Source: Hespellia sp. (GTDB lineage Bacteria > Bacillota > Clostridia > Lachnospirales > Lachnospiraceae). From it: 64,000 nucleotides of DNA. Both the position numbers and the translations under genes were made by a program. A model generated the notes under the pieces. The model did not search any database. It had not been told where the DNA came from and saw nothing but the letters and a program-made list of their open reading frames with translations. Shown here in pieces: positions 36,224-46,100 of this stretch; the first letter of the stretch is position 1, and each line of letters opens with the position of its first letter. The DNA lies in contig JAQUVD010000015.1 in assembly GCA_028693555.1 (NCBI GenBank), positions 17,187 through 81,186 of the forward strand. Reading direction: 5' to 3'.

Positions 36224-36287
36224 GATATCATTCCTCACATTTCCTTTTTTTCTTATTATCTTTATATTAATCAGTCAATTGTTTCTT

Positions 36288-36316
36288 ATTATACATACTA
36301 AGCGCCGTTTTTTCAA
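36288..36316 (-). promoter_or_regulatory. glyS promoter
   Basis: Minus-strand -35 TTGAAA (36311-36316), exactly 17 bases, -10 TATAAT (36288-36293), in the gap between recO and glyS. Confidence 0.8.
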
Positions 36317-36344
36317 GTATTTGCCTAAATTCAATCCAGTTGAA

Positions 36345-37088
36345 CTAACGACTTAGCAATTCCAGCATCTCCAGCGAGTTGAACCGCTTATCAATATGCA
36401 CTGCAAGATACCGTTTCATAATCAGTTCCAGCTTCTCCAGCACTTCATCCTTCACTGTAAATGTATACAGCTTTTCCACCACACTGGACTCAATATACTG
36501 CAGCGTATACAGTGTCGAGCCATCAACCGAAATACCATCGATGACATTTCCACAACAATCGGTGCACACCAGACCACCCACTGCCGGTGAAAATACGACC
36601 GGACGCTGCTTATCTGCGCACTGCACGCACTCGAACACCTGTGGACCTTCTCCATTGATGCAGATGATCTTAAGCTCATAAATGCATCTTATCAGCCGAT
36701 TCGGGATGTGTGGGTTTACCAGTGCCCGCATCGTCTGATACAATAATTTCAGCACCTGCTTCTCATCATTGAATTCTTTCGTATAATAATTGGCAAGTTC
36801 CAAAAAATAGAATCCGTAGTAAGCACCGACCACATCCGACCGCAGCTCCGCAAAGTAATTGGAAATACTTGCGGACTGAATCGTGTAGGAGGTTCGTCCC
36901 TCATACATTGTGAACTCTCCAAACGTAAATGGATTCACAGCTCCTACAAGCTGACTGTTCGGCCGCCTCGCACCTTTGGCAAATGCCGAGAGTTTTCCAT
37001 GTTCTTTTGTCAGTATGACAACACGTTTGTCATATTCACCAATCGGCGCGGATGACAAGATCATCCCGGTCACTACAATTTGATTCAC
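36345..37088 (-). CDS. recO: DNA repair protein RecO
   Basis: Recombination mediator that helps load RecA and anneals single strands at gaps, 247 residues. The N-terminal OB fold starts VVTGMILSSAPIGEYDKRVVILT, and a TKEHGKLSAFAKGARRP segment follows. The zinc-finger region has CVQCADKQRP and GLVCTDCCG. The start overlaps the era stop by 4 bases (ATGA), so translation is coupled; era-recO adjacency is common in Firmicutes. Confidence 0.95.
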   Translation of the reverse strand: MNQIVVTGMILSSAPIGEYDKRVVILTKEHGKLSAFAKGARRPNSQLVGAVNPFTFGEFTMYEGRTSYTIQSASISNYFAELRSDVVGAYYGFYFLELANYYTKEFNDEKQVLKLLYQTMRALVNPHIPNRLIRCIYELKIICINGEGPQVFECVQCADKQRPVVFSPAVGGLVCTDCCGNVIDGISVDGSTLYTLQYIESSVVEKLYTFTVKDEVLEKLELIMKRYLAVHIDKRFNSLEMLELLSR

Positions 37089-37990
37089 GATTCATTATTC
37101 TCCGTATATCCGAAATTCTTCATCTGGAAATCACTGTCACGCCAGTTCTTCTGCACCTTTACCCAAAGCTTTAGATTCACCTTTTTATCCAGCATCTTTT
37201 CCAGTTCAAACCTCGCCGTACTTCCGATTTTCTTCAGCATTGCGCCCTGTTTTCCAATGATAATACCTTTATGAGACTCCCGCTCGCACACGATCGTTGC
37301 TTCGATATCAACCAGTCTGCGCTTATATTTCATAGTATCAACCGCCACTGCAATTCCGTGTGGAATCTCCTCGCTTAAGGAATGTAATGCCTTCTCGCGG
37401 ATAATCTCCGCAACAATCTGGCGCTCCGGCTGGTCTGTGATGGTATCTTCATCATAGAACATTGGTCCATACGGCAGATACTTCATGATAACTTTAATCA
37501 GTTCCTCTGTATTCTCACCGCTTCTCGCGCACAATGGAACGATTTCTGCGAAGTTTCCGCACGCTTTCTGGTACGCAGCAATGCAGGGAAGAATTTCTTC
37601 CTTCTTTACCATATCAATCTTATTGATTACGATGACAACCGGAGTCTTTGCTTTCTCCAACTGCTCAATGATATGCTTTTCGCCCGCTCCGATAAATGTC
37701 GATGGCTCAACAAGCCAGAGCACGACATCGACTTCATTCAGTGTCCGTTCTGCCACATTGACCATGTATTCACCAAGCTTGTTTTTGGCTTTGTGAATTC
37801 CCGGTGTGTCGACGAAAATAATCTGCCCCGCATCCGTTGTCAAAACAGTCTGAATCTTATTCCTTGTTGTCTGCGGCTTGTTCGATGTAATCGCAATCTT
37901 CTGTCCGATCAACTGATTCATCAATGTGGATTTTCCTACATTTGGTCTTCCGATTAATGTTACAAATCCTGATTTAAAATTATCCTGCAT
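37085..37990 (-). CDS. era: GTPase Era
   Basis: Ribosome-associated GTPase needed for 30S maturation, 301 residues. It has G1 GRPNVGKST, the PQTTRN switch region, G3 FVDTPGIH, G4 NKID and a C-terminal KH domain with IIGKQGAMLKKIG. It lies between the M16C protease gene (16-base gap) and recO. Confidence 0.97.
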   Translation of the reverse strand: MQDNFKSGFVTLIGRPNVGKSTLMNQLIGQKIAITSNKPQTTRNKIQTVLTTDAGQIIFVDTPGIHKAKNKLGEYMVNVAERTLNEVDVVLWLVEPSTFIGAGEKHIIEQLEKAKTPVVIVINKIDMVKKEEILPCIAAYQKACGNFAEIVPLCARSGENTEELIKVIMKYLPYGPMFYDEDTITDQPERQIVAEIIREKALHSLSEEIPHGIAVAVDTMKYKRRLVDIEATIVCERESHKGIIIGKQGAMLKKIGSTARFELEKMLDKKVNLKLWVKVQKNWRDSDFQMKNFGYTENNES

Positions 37991-38006
37991 ACATTCTCCT
38001 TTTTCT

Positions 38007-40934
38007 TTAGCTTAATGTCTTCACTTCCATAAACATGTCCTTATTCTCTTCTACTTTTTCTTCACTGCCAATCACGCAGATCTGCTCTGCGGCAAGCACT
38101 GCTTCTACAACCTTCGACAGATTACGAATGTCCTCCTGCGAGGCATCTAAGACTTCTTCCCGCTCTTTTTGAATCATTTCCGCTGACACATGGTTCATAT
38201 ACAGATTCATCGCGCGGTCACCCTTTGCGGATGGCGTCATCGGACGATCCATATTACTGATGGTTCCAATGATATATTTTGTCATATCCCGTTCATCCAC
38301 CGTAAATGTCTTGAGGTACGCAACGACTCCTTCATACACCTTCATCGTACGCTCCAAATTCGGATCTCGGTATGATACAAAGTAGCCATCGCCAATTCGG
38401 TTAAAGCCGCTCATGCATCCATAAGCGCCGCCCTGTACCCGGATATTCTGCCAGAGATATTCATAGCTCATAATCACTTTCAGAATCTGCAGTGAGCCGT
38501 GATACTCTGCTCCGCCATCAATAAAGTTGCCTGCCCGTGCCACATACTGAACCTCCGATGAGGTCTTAAAGCCTTCATTCTTCTTTTCGCAATGAATCAC
38601 ACACGAGTTTTCCGAAACCGTTTCCTCCTGATTTAACATTTTTGAAACTTTTTTGATTCCTTGTTCACATATTTCTAACTTTTCTTTTGCAGATGTATAA
38701 CTTACCATCATATGATCTGCACGGAAAATCTGTTTCGACAGGGTCTGCAATTTTGCAATCAGATCCGCTTTTTCTTCCTCAAAATTATCATCAATTCTCC
38801 GGATGACCTCGTACACGCCAATTCCATCCGTATCATCTTTGAACTTCGACATCGGAGACGCGTAAGAAAGTGCCCTAAGAGCTGCCGTTGTATGTCCTGC
38901 TGACAAGAATCGCATCTGAAGTCTTGACTTTGTCATATCCAGAATCTCTTTTAACCGCTTCTCATCATCCAGTTTTGACTCCATCAAAATCTCACGCATC
39001 ATTGCAAATGCAATCGGAAGCTTCTCATATAATGCCTTTCCTTTGATTTCGAATGTTGTCTTGAATTCCTTTTCTTTGATTTTTGATGCATCCGGATATA
39101 ATTCCAGCGATGTTCCAATCCCACCTGTATGAACATTGATCTCATTAAAAAGTTCCCCGTATCCATAATTGGTCGTATCGATAATTCCAAGCACAGACTG
39201 GAGAATGCTGACATACGGAATCATCGCCTCAGAAATTCCAGACAGATCAAACATCAGATCCAGATAACCAATTCCGTTCGTCTCTTCTTCATGAAAGACA
39301 AGTGGCACACCATCTACATCCAGCACTTCATTGTGGAATGGCGTAATCTCTCTGGAAATATCACTTCTCTTTAATACCGGAATCTTTTCAAGATTTTCTT
39401 TCGAATCCTCCGACTCCTGATATTCTTTCAAATGTTTCGTGTTTACCACAAAAGCATCGATCTGCTCTTTCGAAAGTCCTGCTTTCAACTCCGCCAGCTT
39501 CTTCTTTAGTTCCTCATCCATACGAGCGGTTCTGCCACGTTCTGGTTTAACGACCACAATTGATGCATGAGAATTATCCAGCAGATGTTCCTGAATCAGT
39601 TGTTCGAAATATCCGGTTGAAACCTGCATCTTAAGGAAATCAAACGTAGGAATCGCCTGCATATGAATAAACGGTTTCTCCTCATCATATAACCAGCTGT
39701 CAAATATCTGCAGTCCGTACATCAGTCCTTTTGGATAATTTCCAAAATCAGCTTCGCGGAAACGGAACTCATGATAGTTGATGCCCGCCTCTAATGCCTT
39801 CTGATCCATTCCATTTTTCACAATATTCTGCAGTGTCTCTTCAATCACACGGATAAAGCGTTCCTTCTGCTCTACATTGGTCCCTTTCGCAATCACAGAA
39901 AAAATTGGCTGATAGATTCCATTATCGTAAGAGCCCATGATATCTTTCCCGATTCCGGCATCTGTAAGTGCTTTCTTCAACGGTGCTCCCGGCGCAGATA
40001 AAAGTGCATAGTCCAAAATTTCAAATGCTAAATACAACTTCTCATCTAAACTGGTTCCAATCACTTTATTATAAGAAAGATAAGTGTTATCTTCCTCCGG
40101 TTCCTCATTTGTAATAGAGTAGGTCTGTTCCAATTCCACGACCCGTTCAAATGACTGCTGTTTTTCAATCTCAGATTCCACGCAGATCTGTTCAAACTTA
40201 CTTAGATATTCTGTATCCAGCCATGCCAGCTTCTCTTCCATATCCATATCGCCATACAGATAGATATAACTATTCGACGGATGGTAATATTTCCCATGAA
40301 ATGCAAGAAACTGTTCATAGGTCAGATCCGGAATATTCTTCGGATCTCCGCCGGACTCATTTGCATAAGTTGTCTCCGGGAATAAGGAATTCAAGATCAC
40401 ACGGTCGAGTACGCCCTCCGGGGAAGAAAATGCCCCCTTCATCTCATTATAGACAACGCCATTGTATTCTAAATCGTCATCTTCACTCTCAAGCTTGTAG
40501 CTCCATCCCTCCTGACGGAAGATTTCTTCATGCTGATAGATGTTCGGATAGAAAACGGCATCCATATAAATGTGCATTAGATTCTGAAAATCCTTATCAT
40601 TACAGCTTGCAACTGGATAGACTGTCTTGTCCGGATACGTCATTGCATTTAAAAATGTATTCAAAGATCCCTTTACCAGTTCCACAAATGGATCTTTCAC
40701 CGGAAAGTTCTTCGAGCCACACAGCACAGAATGCTCCAAAATATGTGCCACTCCGGTACTATCCGCCGCCGGCGTGCGAAATCCGATGGTAAACACCTTA
40801 TTCTCATCCTCATTTTCCATCAGCAGCACCCGTGCACCACTCTTTTTATGTCGAAGCAGATATCCCTCCGATCCTAAATCAGCCAGATTCTCTTGCTGCA
40901 TTAATTCATAATTGGTTAAATTCCCCAAGTTCAT
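38007..40934 (-). CDS. M16C-family zinc metalloprotease (presequence protease-like)
   Basis: A 975-residue peptidase of the pitrilysin superfamily, subfamily M16C. The inverted zinc motif HILEH is at residues 64-68, followed by SVLCGS, KDPFVELVKGSLNTFLNAMTYPDKT and the distal VVYNEMKGAFSSPEGVL ligand region. The C-terminal half is the catalytically inactive homologous half typical of the fold. No signal peptide is visible, so it is likely a cytosolic oligopeptidase. A GGAGG-type site is not clear before the ATG at 40934. It is upstream of era and recO in the same orientation and may be co-transcribed. Confidence 0.93.
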   Translation of the reverse strand: MNLGNLTNYELMQQENLADLGSEGYLLRHKKSGARVLLMENEDENKVFTIGFRTPAADSTGVAHILEHSVLCGSKNFPVKDPFVELVKGSLNTFLNAMTYPDKTVYPVASCNDKDFQNLMHIYMDAVFYPNIYQHEEIFRQEGWSYKLESEDDDLEYNGVVYNEMKGAFSSPEGVLDRVILNSLFPETTYANESGGDPKNIPDLTYEQFLAFHGKYYHPSNSYIYLYGDMDMEEKLAWLDTEYLSKFEQICVESEIEKQQSFERVVELEQTYSITNEEPEEDNTYLSYNKVIGTSLDEKLYLAFEILDYALLSAPGAPLKKALTDAGIGKDIMGSYDNGIYQPIFSVIAKGTNVEQKERFIRVIEETLQNIVKNGMDQKALEAGINYHEFRFREADFGNYPKGLMYGLQIFDSWLYDEEKPFIHMQAIPTFDFLKMQVSTGYFEQLIQEHLLDNSHASIVVVKPERGRTARMDEELKKKLAELKAGLSKEQIDAFVVNTKHLKEYQESEDSKENLEKIPVLKRSDISREITPFHNEVLDVDGVPLVFHEEETNGIGYLDLMFDLSGISEAMIPYVSILQSVLGIIDTTNYGYGELFNEINVHTGGIGTSLELYPDASKIKEKEFKTTFEIKGKALYEKLPIAFAMMREILMESKLDDEKRLKEILDMTKSRLQMRFLSAGHTTAALRALSYASPMSKFKDDTDGIGVYEVIRRIDDNFEEEKADLIAKLQTLSKQIFRADHMMVSYTSAKEKLEICEQGIKKVSKMLNQEETVSENSCVIHCEKKNEGFKTSSEVQYVARAGNFIDGGAEYHGSLQILKVIMSYEYLWQNIRVQGGAYGCMSGFNRIGDGYFVSYRDPNLERTMKVYEGVVAYLKTFTVDERDMTKYIIGTISNMDRPMTPSAKGDRAMNLYMNHVSAEMIQKEREEVLDASQEDIRNLSKVVEAVLAAEQICVIGSEEKVEENKDMFMEVKTLS

Positions 40935-41014
40935 CTTCTAAAATCCTCGTTTCTCTTCATTATAAGTCGATTTTCTCAGACCTATTTTTCCACTTATTAG
41001 TATGCCCTTTTTTT

Positions 41015-41635
41015 CTAAAAATTGCAACTGATTAATTCCTCTAACCCACGCTGCCGTTTCGCATCTTTCCGATGATACAGACCAATCTGATGACTGTTGC
41101 CACTTCGTTCGCAGAACATCGGATAGAGAAACCCATCGTCCGGCTCTCCCGGTTCGTACTCACCCTGAAGCGGGCAGATTGCGCAGATGATGTAATCATA
41201 GACCTCCTCCGACTCTCCCAGCCGCTCCTTGTCTGCTGCTTTAACCGGGACATCGTACACATCCCTAAACATAAAAATCGCATACTCCTGCTCCGACTGG
41301 TAATGCTCTGCAATAATGTCATAAAACGTCTCCATCAACGCATCATTTTTCAATTCACTTCTTCGAATTCCTTCCAGAAGCTGACGCATCTGTCCGCTGT
41401 GCTCTGTCCCAAATGCATAATCTTTCAATTCCTCATTTGTCTCGGAAAACGGGATTGCTTTTGCAAGATTCAGATTTTTCTGTCGTTCATTCAGGGGAAG
41501 CCTCAAAAAGTTCGTATTGAACGTCCCTTCCACGAACCCATCCTCATCCATATATGCCCCGGCAATTCTTCTCATGGAAGTTCTGCTCGTGGTCATTCTC
41601 CTTGTTAATTCCAGCATATCCTCTCGATTTATCAT
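41015..41635 (-). CDS. DUF4317-family protein, half-length
   Basis: About 206 residues matching the N-terminal half of DUF4317 proteins, which are typical of Clostridia and usually near 400 residues. Visible family features are MLELTRRM near the start, MDEDGFVEGTFNTNFLRLP, the FYDIIAEHYQ stretch and DVYDVPVKAADK with YDYIICAICPLQGEYEP. The sequence ends soon after FLYPMFCERSGNSHQIGLYHR. The stop is followed by only 80 bases before the next gene, so the C-terminal half is absent rather than frameshifted. The start (41635, or 41665) is uncertain. Function unknown. Confidence 0.78.
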   Translation of the reverse strand: MINREDMLELTRRMTTSRTSMRRIAGAYMDEDGFVEGTFNTNFLRLPLNERQKNLNLAKAIPFSETNEELKDYAFGTEHSGQMRQLLEGIRRSELKNDALMETFYDIIAEHYQSEQEYAIFMFRDVYDVPVKAADKERLGESEEVYDYIICAICPLQGEYEPGEPDDGFLYPMFCERSGNSHQIGLYHRKDAKRQRGLEELISCNF

Positions 41636-41978
41636 AGTTTTGCCATACAACCTTTCTATTCTCATTTTTTTATAAAATATAAGTTTTTTTCTTCATATTT
41701 AATTAAGAGTTCAATCACAATTTGTTCAAAATCATATTATATACTATAAAAGAAATAAGAGATAGGTTTTCTCTTAATCATATAAAAGGAGCCATCGCAT
41801 TTACGGACAGTAGTTTGTCGTAAAAGTGATGGCTTCGACTAATTTTAGATTGTATGCTATGTTTCCAGTTATGATGTGTGTACATTAAGATCCGTGAATG
41901 TATAAGTGCCACTTTCATTTCCACTTCTCTTTTTAAATCGATACATCTGTTTAACATCAGGGTACTTGTCCTTATCTA
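41636..41978. other. Gap with a 43-base hairpin
   Basis: The only clear structure is an imperfect hairpin at 41791-41833 (GCCATCGC...TTACGGACA / TTGTCGTAA...TGATGGC, loop about 4). It lies about 145 bases past the stop of the Rpn-family gene, which ends at 41979. No T-run follows on either strand. The remainder is AT-rich with no ORF or promoter that I would support. Confidence 0.5.
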
Positions 41979-42857
41979 CTACTTCAATTTACCCAATATC
42001 TTTTCAGCATCATAATCCGGTGCATATTCCTTCGCTACATCCATAATCGTCTGTATGTATTCCGCTTTTTCTTCCAAAACATCCGCAATCTCCTCGCAGC
42101 TTTGATTCTTTTGAATCTTTTTACACACCATTTTAATTAGTTTTAACAATTCGCCTTCTTCGCGGCCTTCTTCGCGTTCATATACTTTCTCTTCCCACGC
42201 CTGCATATACTTCACTCCAATCTCTTCACTAGATTTCACTTGTTTCACGCACTCATGGATTTTCTTAATCAACTCACTGCCAGATTCTTCTGCCGTTTTA
42301 TCGTCAGTGTTTTCTACATATTTGAGAAAATCAATCAATTCCTGACTCACTTCATCTGGATTCTTTCCCTTTGTGTTCAGGAAAATTCTCGTCGCCCCAT
42401 CTTCGAGTTTCAATTCAGGTACTTCCTCACACTTTGCATGAAATGTGTATTGATATTTTCCACAGGCAAACAAGTCAAACGGCGTTATCATAATGATATA
42501 AGAATCGTTCAACAAATTGTAGCTGGTTGAACCCGATGGCAAGAGTCCTGAGTCAATCAATGCCTGATAGAATCGTGACCTCTTTTTCAAGTCAGTTTTC
42601 CTGCTCTTCTGCATCTCGGTGTTGTAGATATTATCCTTATCGTCCATCGAAAACACATCTAGCCTGACTGATTTTAGATAAGGCAATGTCTGCAGTTGTT
42701 TCTCCACCTCATTCTTTGGTAATAGACGAATTGCATTCTGCATGATAATGGTGAGGACTGCCTGATGTGCCTCTGGAATTTCCATCGTCTCATCGAACAG
42801 AAATCGATCTGTCAATTTTAAATCTCTGAGTAGCGTCATTGTTTTCTGGTTCTCCAT
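41979..42857 (-). CDS. Rpn-family PD-(D/E)XK nuclease
   Basis: A 292-residue protein of the Rpn/PDDEXK_2 family (often annotated as putative transposase). The N-terminus reads LKLTDRFLFDETMEIPEAH, typical of the family. The nuclease core shows VRLDVFSMDDKDNIYNTEMQKS, with D and ExQ as the expected active-site residues. The C-terminus has an acidic coiled region EKVYEREEGREEGELLK. Rpn proteins promote RecA-independent recombination in E. coli. AAAGGAG precedes the ATG at 42857. It looks intact. Confidence 0.85.
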   Translation of the reverse strand: MENQKTMTLLRDLKLTDRFLFDETMEIPEAHQAVLTIIMQNAIRLLPKNEVEKQLQTLPYLKSVRLDVFSMDDKDNIYNTEMQKSRKTDLKKRSRFYQALIDSGLLPSGSTSYNLLNDSYIIMITPFDLFACGKYQYTFHAKCEEVPELKLEDGATRIFLNTKGKNPDEVSQELIDFLKYVENTDDKTAEESGSELIKKIHECVKQVKSSEEIGVKYMQAWEEKVYEREEGREEGELLKLIKMVCKKIQKNQSCEEIADVLEEKAEYIQTIMDVAKEYAPDYDAEKILGKLK

Positions 42858-43013
42858 TTACTTCTCCTTTTCTCTCTTATAGGCGATCTGAATTACTAGA
42901 AAAAGATAGCAAAAGAAAACTTATATACCCCTAGTATATCAGACCCTTTGTGAATATGAAACTGTAACTTTAAACTTTGAGATCATTGACGGAATCGTCG
43001 TGAACTCCAGAAA

Positions 43014-43045
43014 TTCTTTACAGCAAGAACTGCTGTGAATTTTTT
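43014..43045 (+). terminator. Orphan rightward terminator-like hairpin
   Basis: TTTACAGCA-agaac-TGCTGTGAA (one G-U pair) followed by six T on the plus strand. No plus-strand gene precedes it, so it may block antisense transcription towards nifJ or be a relic. The surrounding 305-base gap (42858-43162) holds otherwise only the nifJ terminator. Confidence 0.6.
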
Positions 43046-43117
43046 ATAGCATAACATAAATTATTTGGTCATACAAGATATAATCTTTTAAATCTTAAAT
43101 CAATCTCAAAAATGAAA

Positions 43118-43149
43118 ATTATAGGACAAGGGGAATCGCCCCCTTGTCC
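43118..43149 (-). terminator. Intrinsic terminator of nifJ
   Basis: On the minus strand GGACAAGGGG and CCCCTTGTCC form a 10-bp perfect stem with a short loop, followed by TATAATTTTC, 13 bases past the nifJ stop. Confidence 0.85.
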
Positions 43150-43162
43150 CAACTTGTCCTAA

Positions 43163-46100
43163 TTACTCAGCTCCGTAAAGAGTGATTAACTTATTAAGGT
43201 AAGCATATCTTTCTTTCGCTTCCTTCTCAGATTTAGCAAATAACTGAGCAGCTCTTTCTGGATTTGCTCTCTTAAGTGCATTGTAACGAACCTCTCCGTC
43301 AAGGAAGTCCTGATAGCTCTCTGTTGGAGCTTTGCTATCTAATGTAAATGCTGGTTTTCCTTCTTCCTTAAGTGCAGGATTGAAACGGAAGTTGAACCAA
43401 TATCCTGAAGCTACAGCTAACTGCTCTTCTGTCTGAGCTTTTGCCATACCTTTCTTAATACCGTGGTTGATACATGGAGCGTAAGCAATGATAAGTGATG
43501 GTCCTGGATAAGCCTCAGCCTCTGCAATTGCTTTTACTGTCTGGTTGTAATCAGCTCCCATAGCAATCTGTGCTACGTATACATATCCGTAACTCATAGC
43601 GATGCTTGCAAGGTCTTTCTTCTTAATCTCTTTACCAGCGGCTGCGAACTGTGCAGTTGCACCTGTTGGTGTAGCTTTTGAAGACTGTCCACCTGTATTA
43701 GAGTAAACTTCTGTATCAAATACCATAATATTGATATCCTGTCCACTTGCTAATACGTGGTCAACGCCACCAAATCCGATATCGTAAGCCCAGCCGTCAC
43801 CACCAAAGATCCACTGTGATTTCTTAGCAAGGAAATCTTTCTGAGCAAGAATCTCTTTCTTGTCATCGTTATCGCATCCGCACGCTTCCATAGCTGCGAT
43901 TAATTTGTCTGTAGCAGTTCCGTTAGAAGCTCCACATCCAAATGTATCAATATATTCTTTTGCAGCTGCTGCAACATCTGCATTGTCAGATTCTGCGAAT
44001 CCTTCCACTTTAGCTTTCAATCTTGTTCTGATTGCTTTCTGAGCCAATAACATACCAAGACCAAATTCAGCATTGTCTTCAAACAGTGAGTTAGCCCATG
44101 CAGGACCCTGTCCTTTGGCATTTACTGTATATGGTGTAGATGGTGATGAGTTACCCCAGATAGAAGAACATCCTGTTGCATTTGCAATGTACATTCTCTC
44201 ACCAAATAACTGTGTAATTAATTTTGCATATGGTGTCTCACCACATCCGGCACAAGCTCCTGAGAATTCTAAGAGTGGCTGTTTGAACTGAGAACCTTTT
44301 ACGGTAGCATCTTTGAATTTCGCAACAACTTCCGGTTTAACAGGAATGGATGTACCAAAGTCAAATGTAACCTGCTCAGCATTCTGAATTTCTTCATTTG
44401 CTGCTGCATTCTCCATTGTAAGTGCATTCTCGCCTTTCTTTCCTGGACAAACATTTGCACATGATCCACAACCTGTACAGTCAAGAGATGAAATCGTCAT
44501 TGTGAATTTCATTCCCGGCATACCGATCATATCGATTGTCTGTGTTCCTGCAGGAACCTTAGCTGCCTCTTCTTCTGTAAGTGCAACCGGACGGATAACT
44601 GCATGAGGACAAACATAAGCACAACGGTTACACTGGATACAGTTCTCTGAGTGCCATACCGGAATGTTAACTGCAATACCACGTTTCTCAAATGCTGCTG
44701 AACCAGAAGGTGTGTTACCATTTACATATTCATTGAATGCAGATACTGGTAAGGTATTTCCTTCCTGTGCATTTACTTTGCTCTGAATGTTATTAACGAA
44801 ATCAACAACATCTTTTCTGTCTCCTGCTGCTGTCTTAGTTGCAAGACCTTCATCTGCTGCATTTTTCCAAGACTCTGGAACCTGTACTTCAACAATCTGC
44901 TGTGCACCTGCATCGATCGCTGCCCAGTTCTTTGCTACAACATCATCACCTTTACGGCCGTATGTTGCTTTTGCTGCTGCTTTCATGAGTTCATTTGCTT
45001 TCTCCTCTGGAATGATAGCTGCCAGTTTGAAGAATGCTGACTGAAGAATTGTGTTGATACGAGTTGGTCCCATACCAGTTTCAATACCAATCTTCACACC
45101 ATCAATCACATAGAATTTAATGTTGTGATTTGCAATATATGCTTTTACCTGTCCTGGAAGATGATGTTCGATTCCCTCCATATCCCATGGGCAGTTCAAT
45201 AAGAATGTACCACCATCAACTAATTCCTGAACCATGTTGTATTTGTTGATGTATGATGGGTTATGACATGCAACAAAGTTTGCTGTTTTAATCAGGTAGG
45301 TTGACTTAATTGGTTTCTTACCAAAACGTAAATGAGACATTGTAACACCGCCGGATTTCTTTGAATCATAGTCAAAGTAAGCCTGTGCATACATATCTGT
45401 GTTATCACCGATGATCTTGATTGAGTTCTTGTTCGCTCCAACGGTACCATCAGCTCCAAGTCCCCAGAATTTACAGTTGATTGTTCCTTCTGGTGTTGTA
45501 ACAAGTGGTGCTCCAACTTCAAGTGAAAGGTGTGTCACATCGTCATTGATACCGATTGTAAATCTCTCTTTGTCTTTGTTGTTGAATGTAGCAACAATCT
45601 GAGCTGGTGTTGTATCTTTTGATCCTAAGCCATAACGTCCTGAGTTAATCTGTACGCCGTCGAATTTTGTTCCCTTTAACGCAGAAACAACATCTAAGTA
45701 TAATGGCTCGCCCTGAGCTCCCGGCTCTTTTGAACGATCTAATACATTGATTAATTTAACAGAATCCGGAATTGCATCGATCAAAGCTTTTGCGCAGAAA
45801 GGTCTGAATAAACGAACCTTTACAACTCCGACTTTCTCGCCTGCTGCCATTAAGTAATCGATTGTCTCATCAATTGTGTCACATACAGAACCCATAGCGA
45901 TGATGACTTTCTCAGCATCAGCAGCTCCGTAGTAGTTGAACAGTTTGTAATCTGTTCCGATCTTCGCGTTTACCTTGTCCATGTAATCCTGAACGATAGC
46001 CGGCATAGCCTCGTAGTATGGGTTACAAGCTTCTCTTGCCTGGAAGAAGATATCAGGGTTCTGAGCAGATCCCATCTGACATGGATGATTCGGATTCAAA

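Noticed and set aside
36224..36344. Possible T-box leader upstream of glyS
   Set aside because: The leader from the mapped-looking promoter to the ATG is only about 60 bases, too short for specifier and antiterminator elements.
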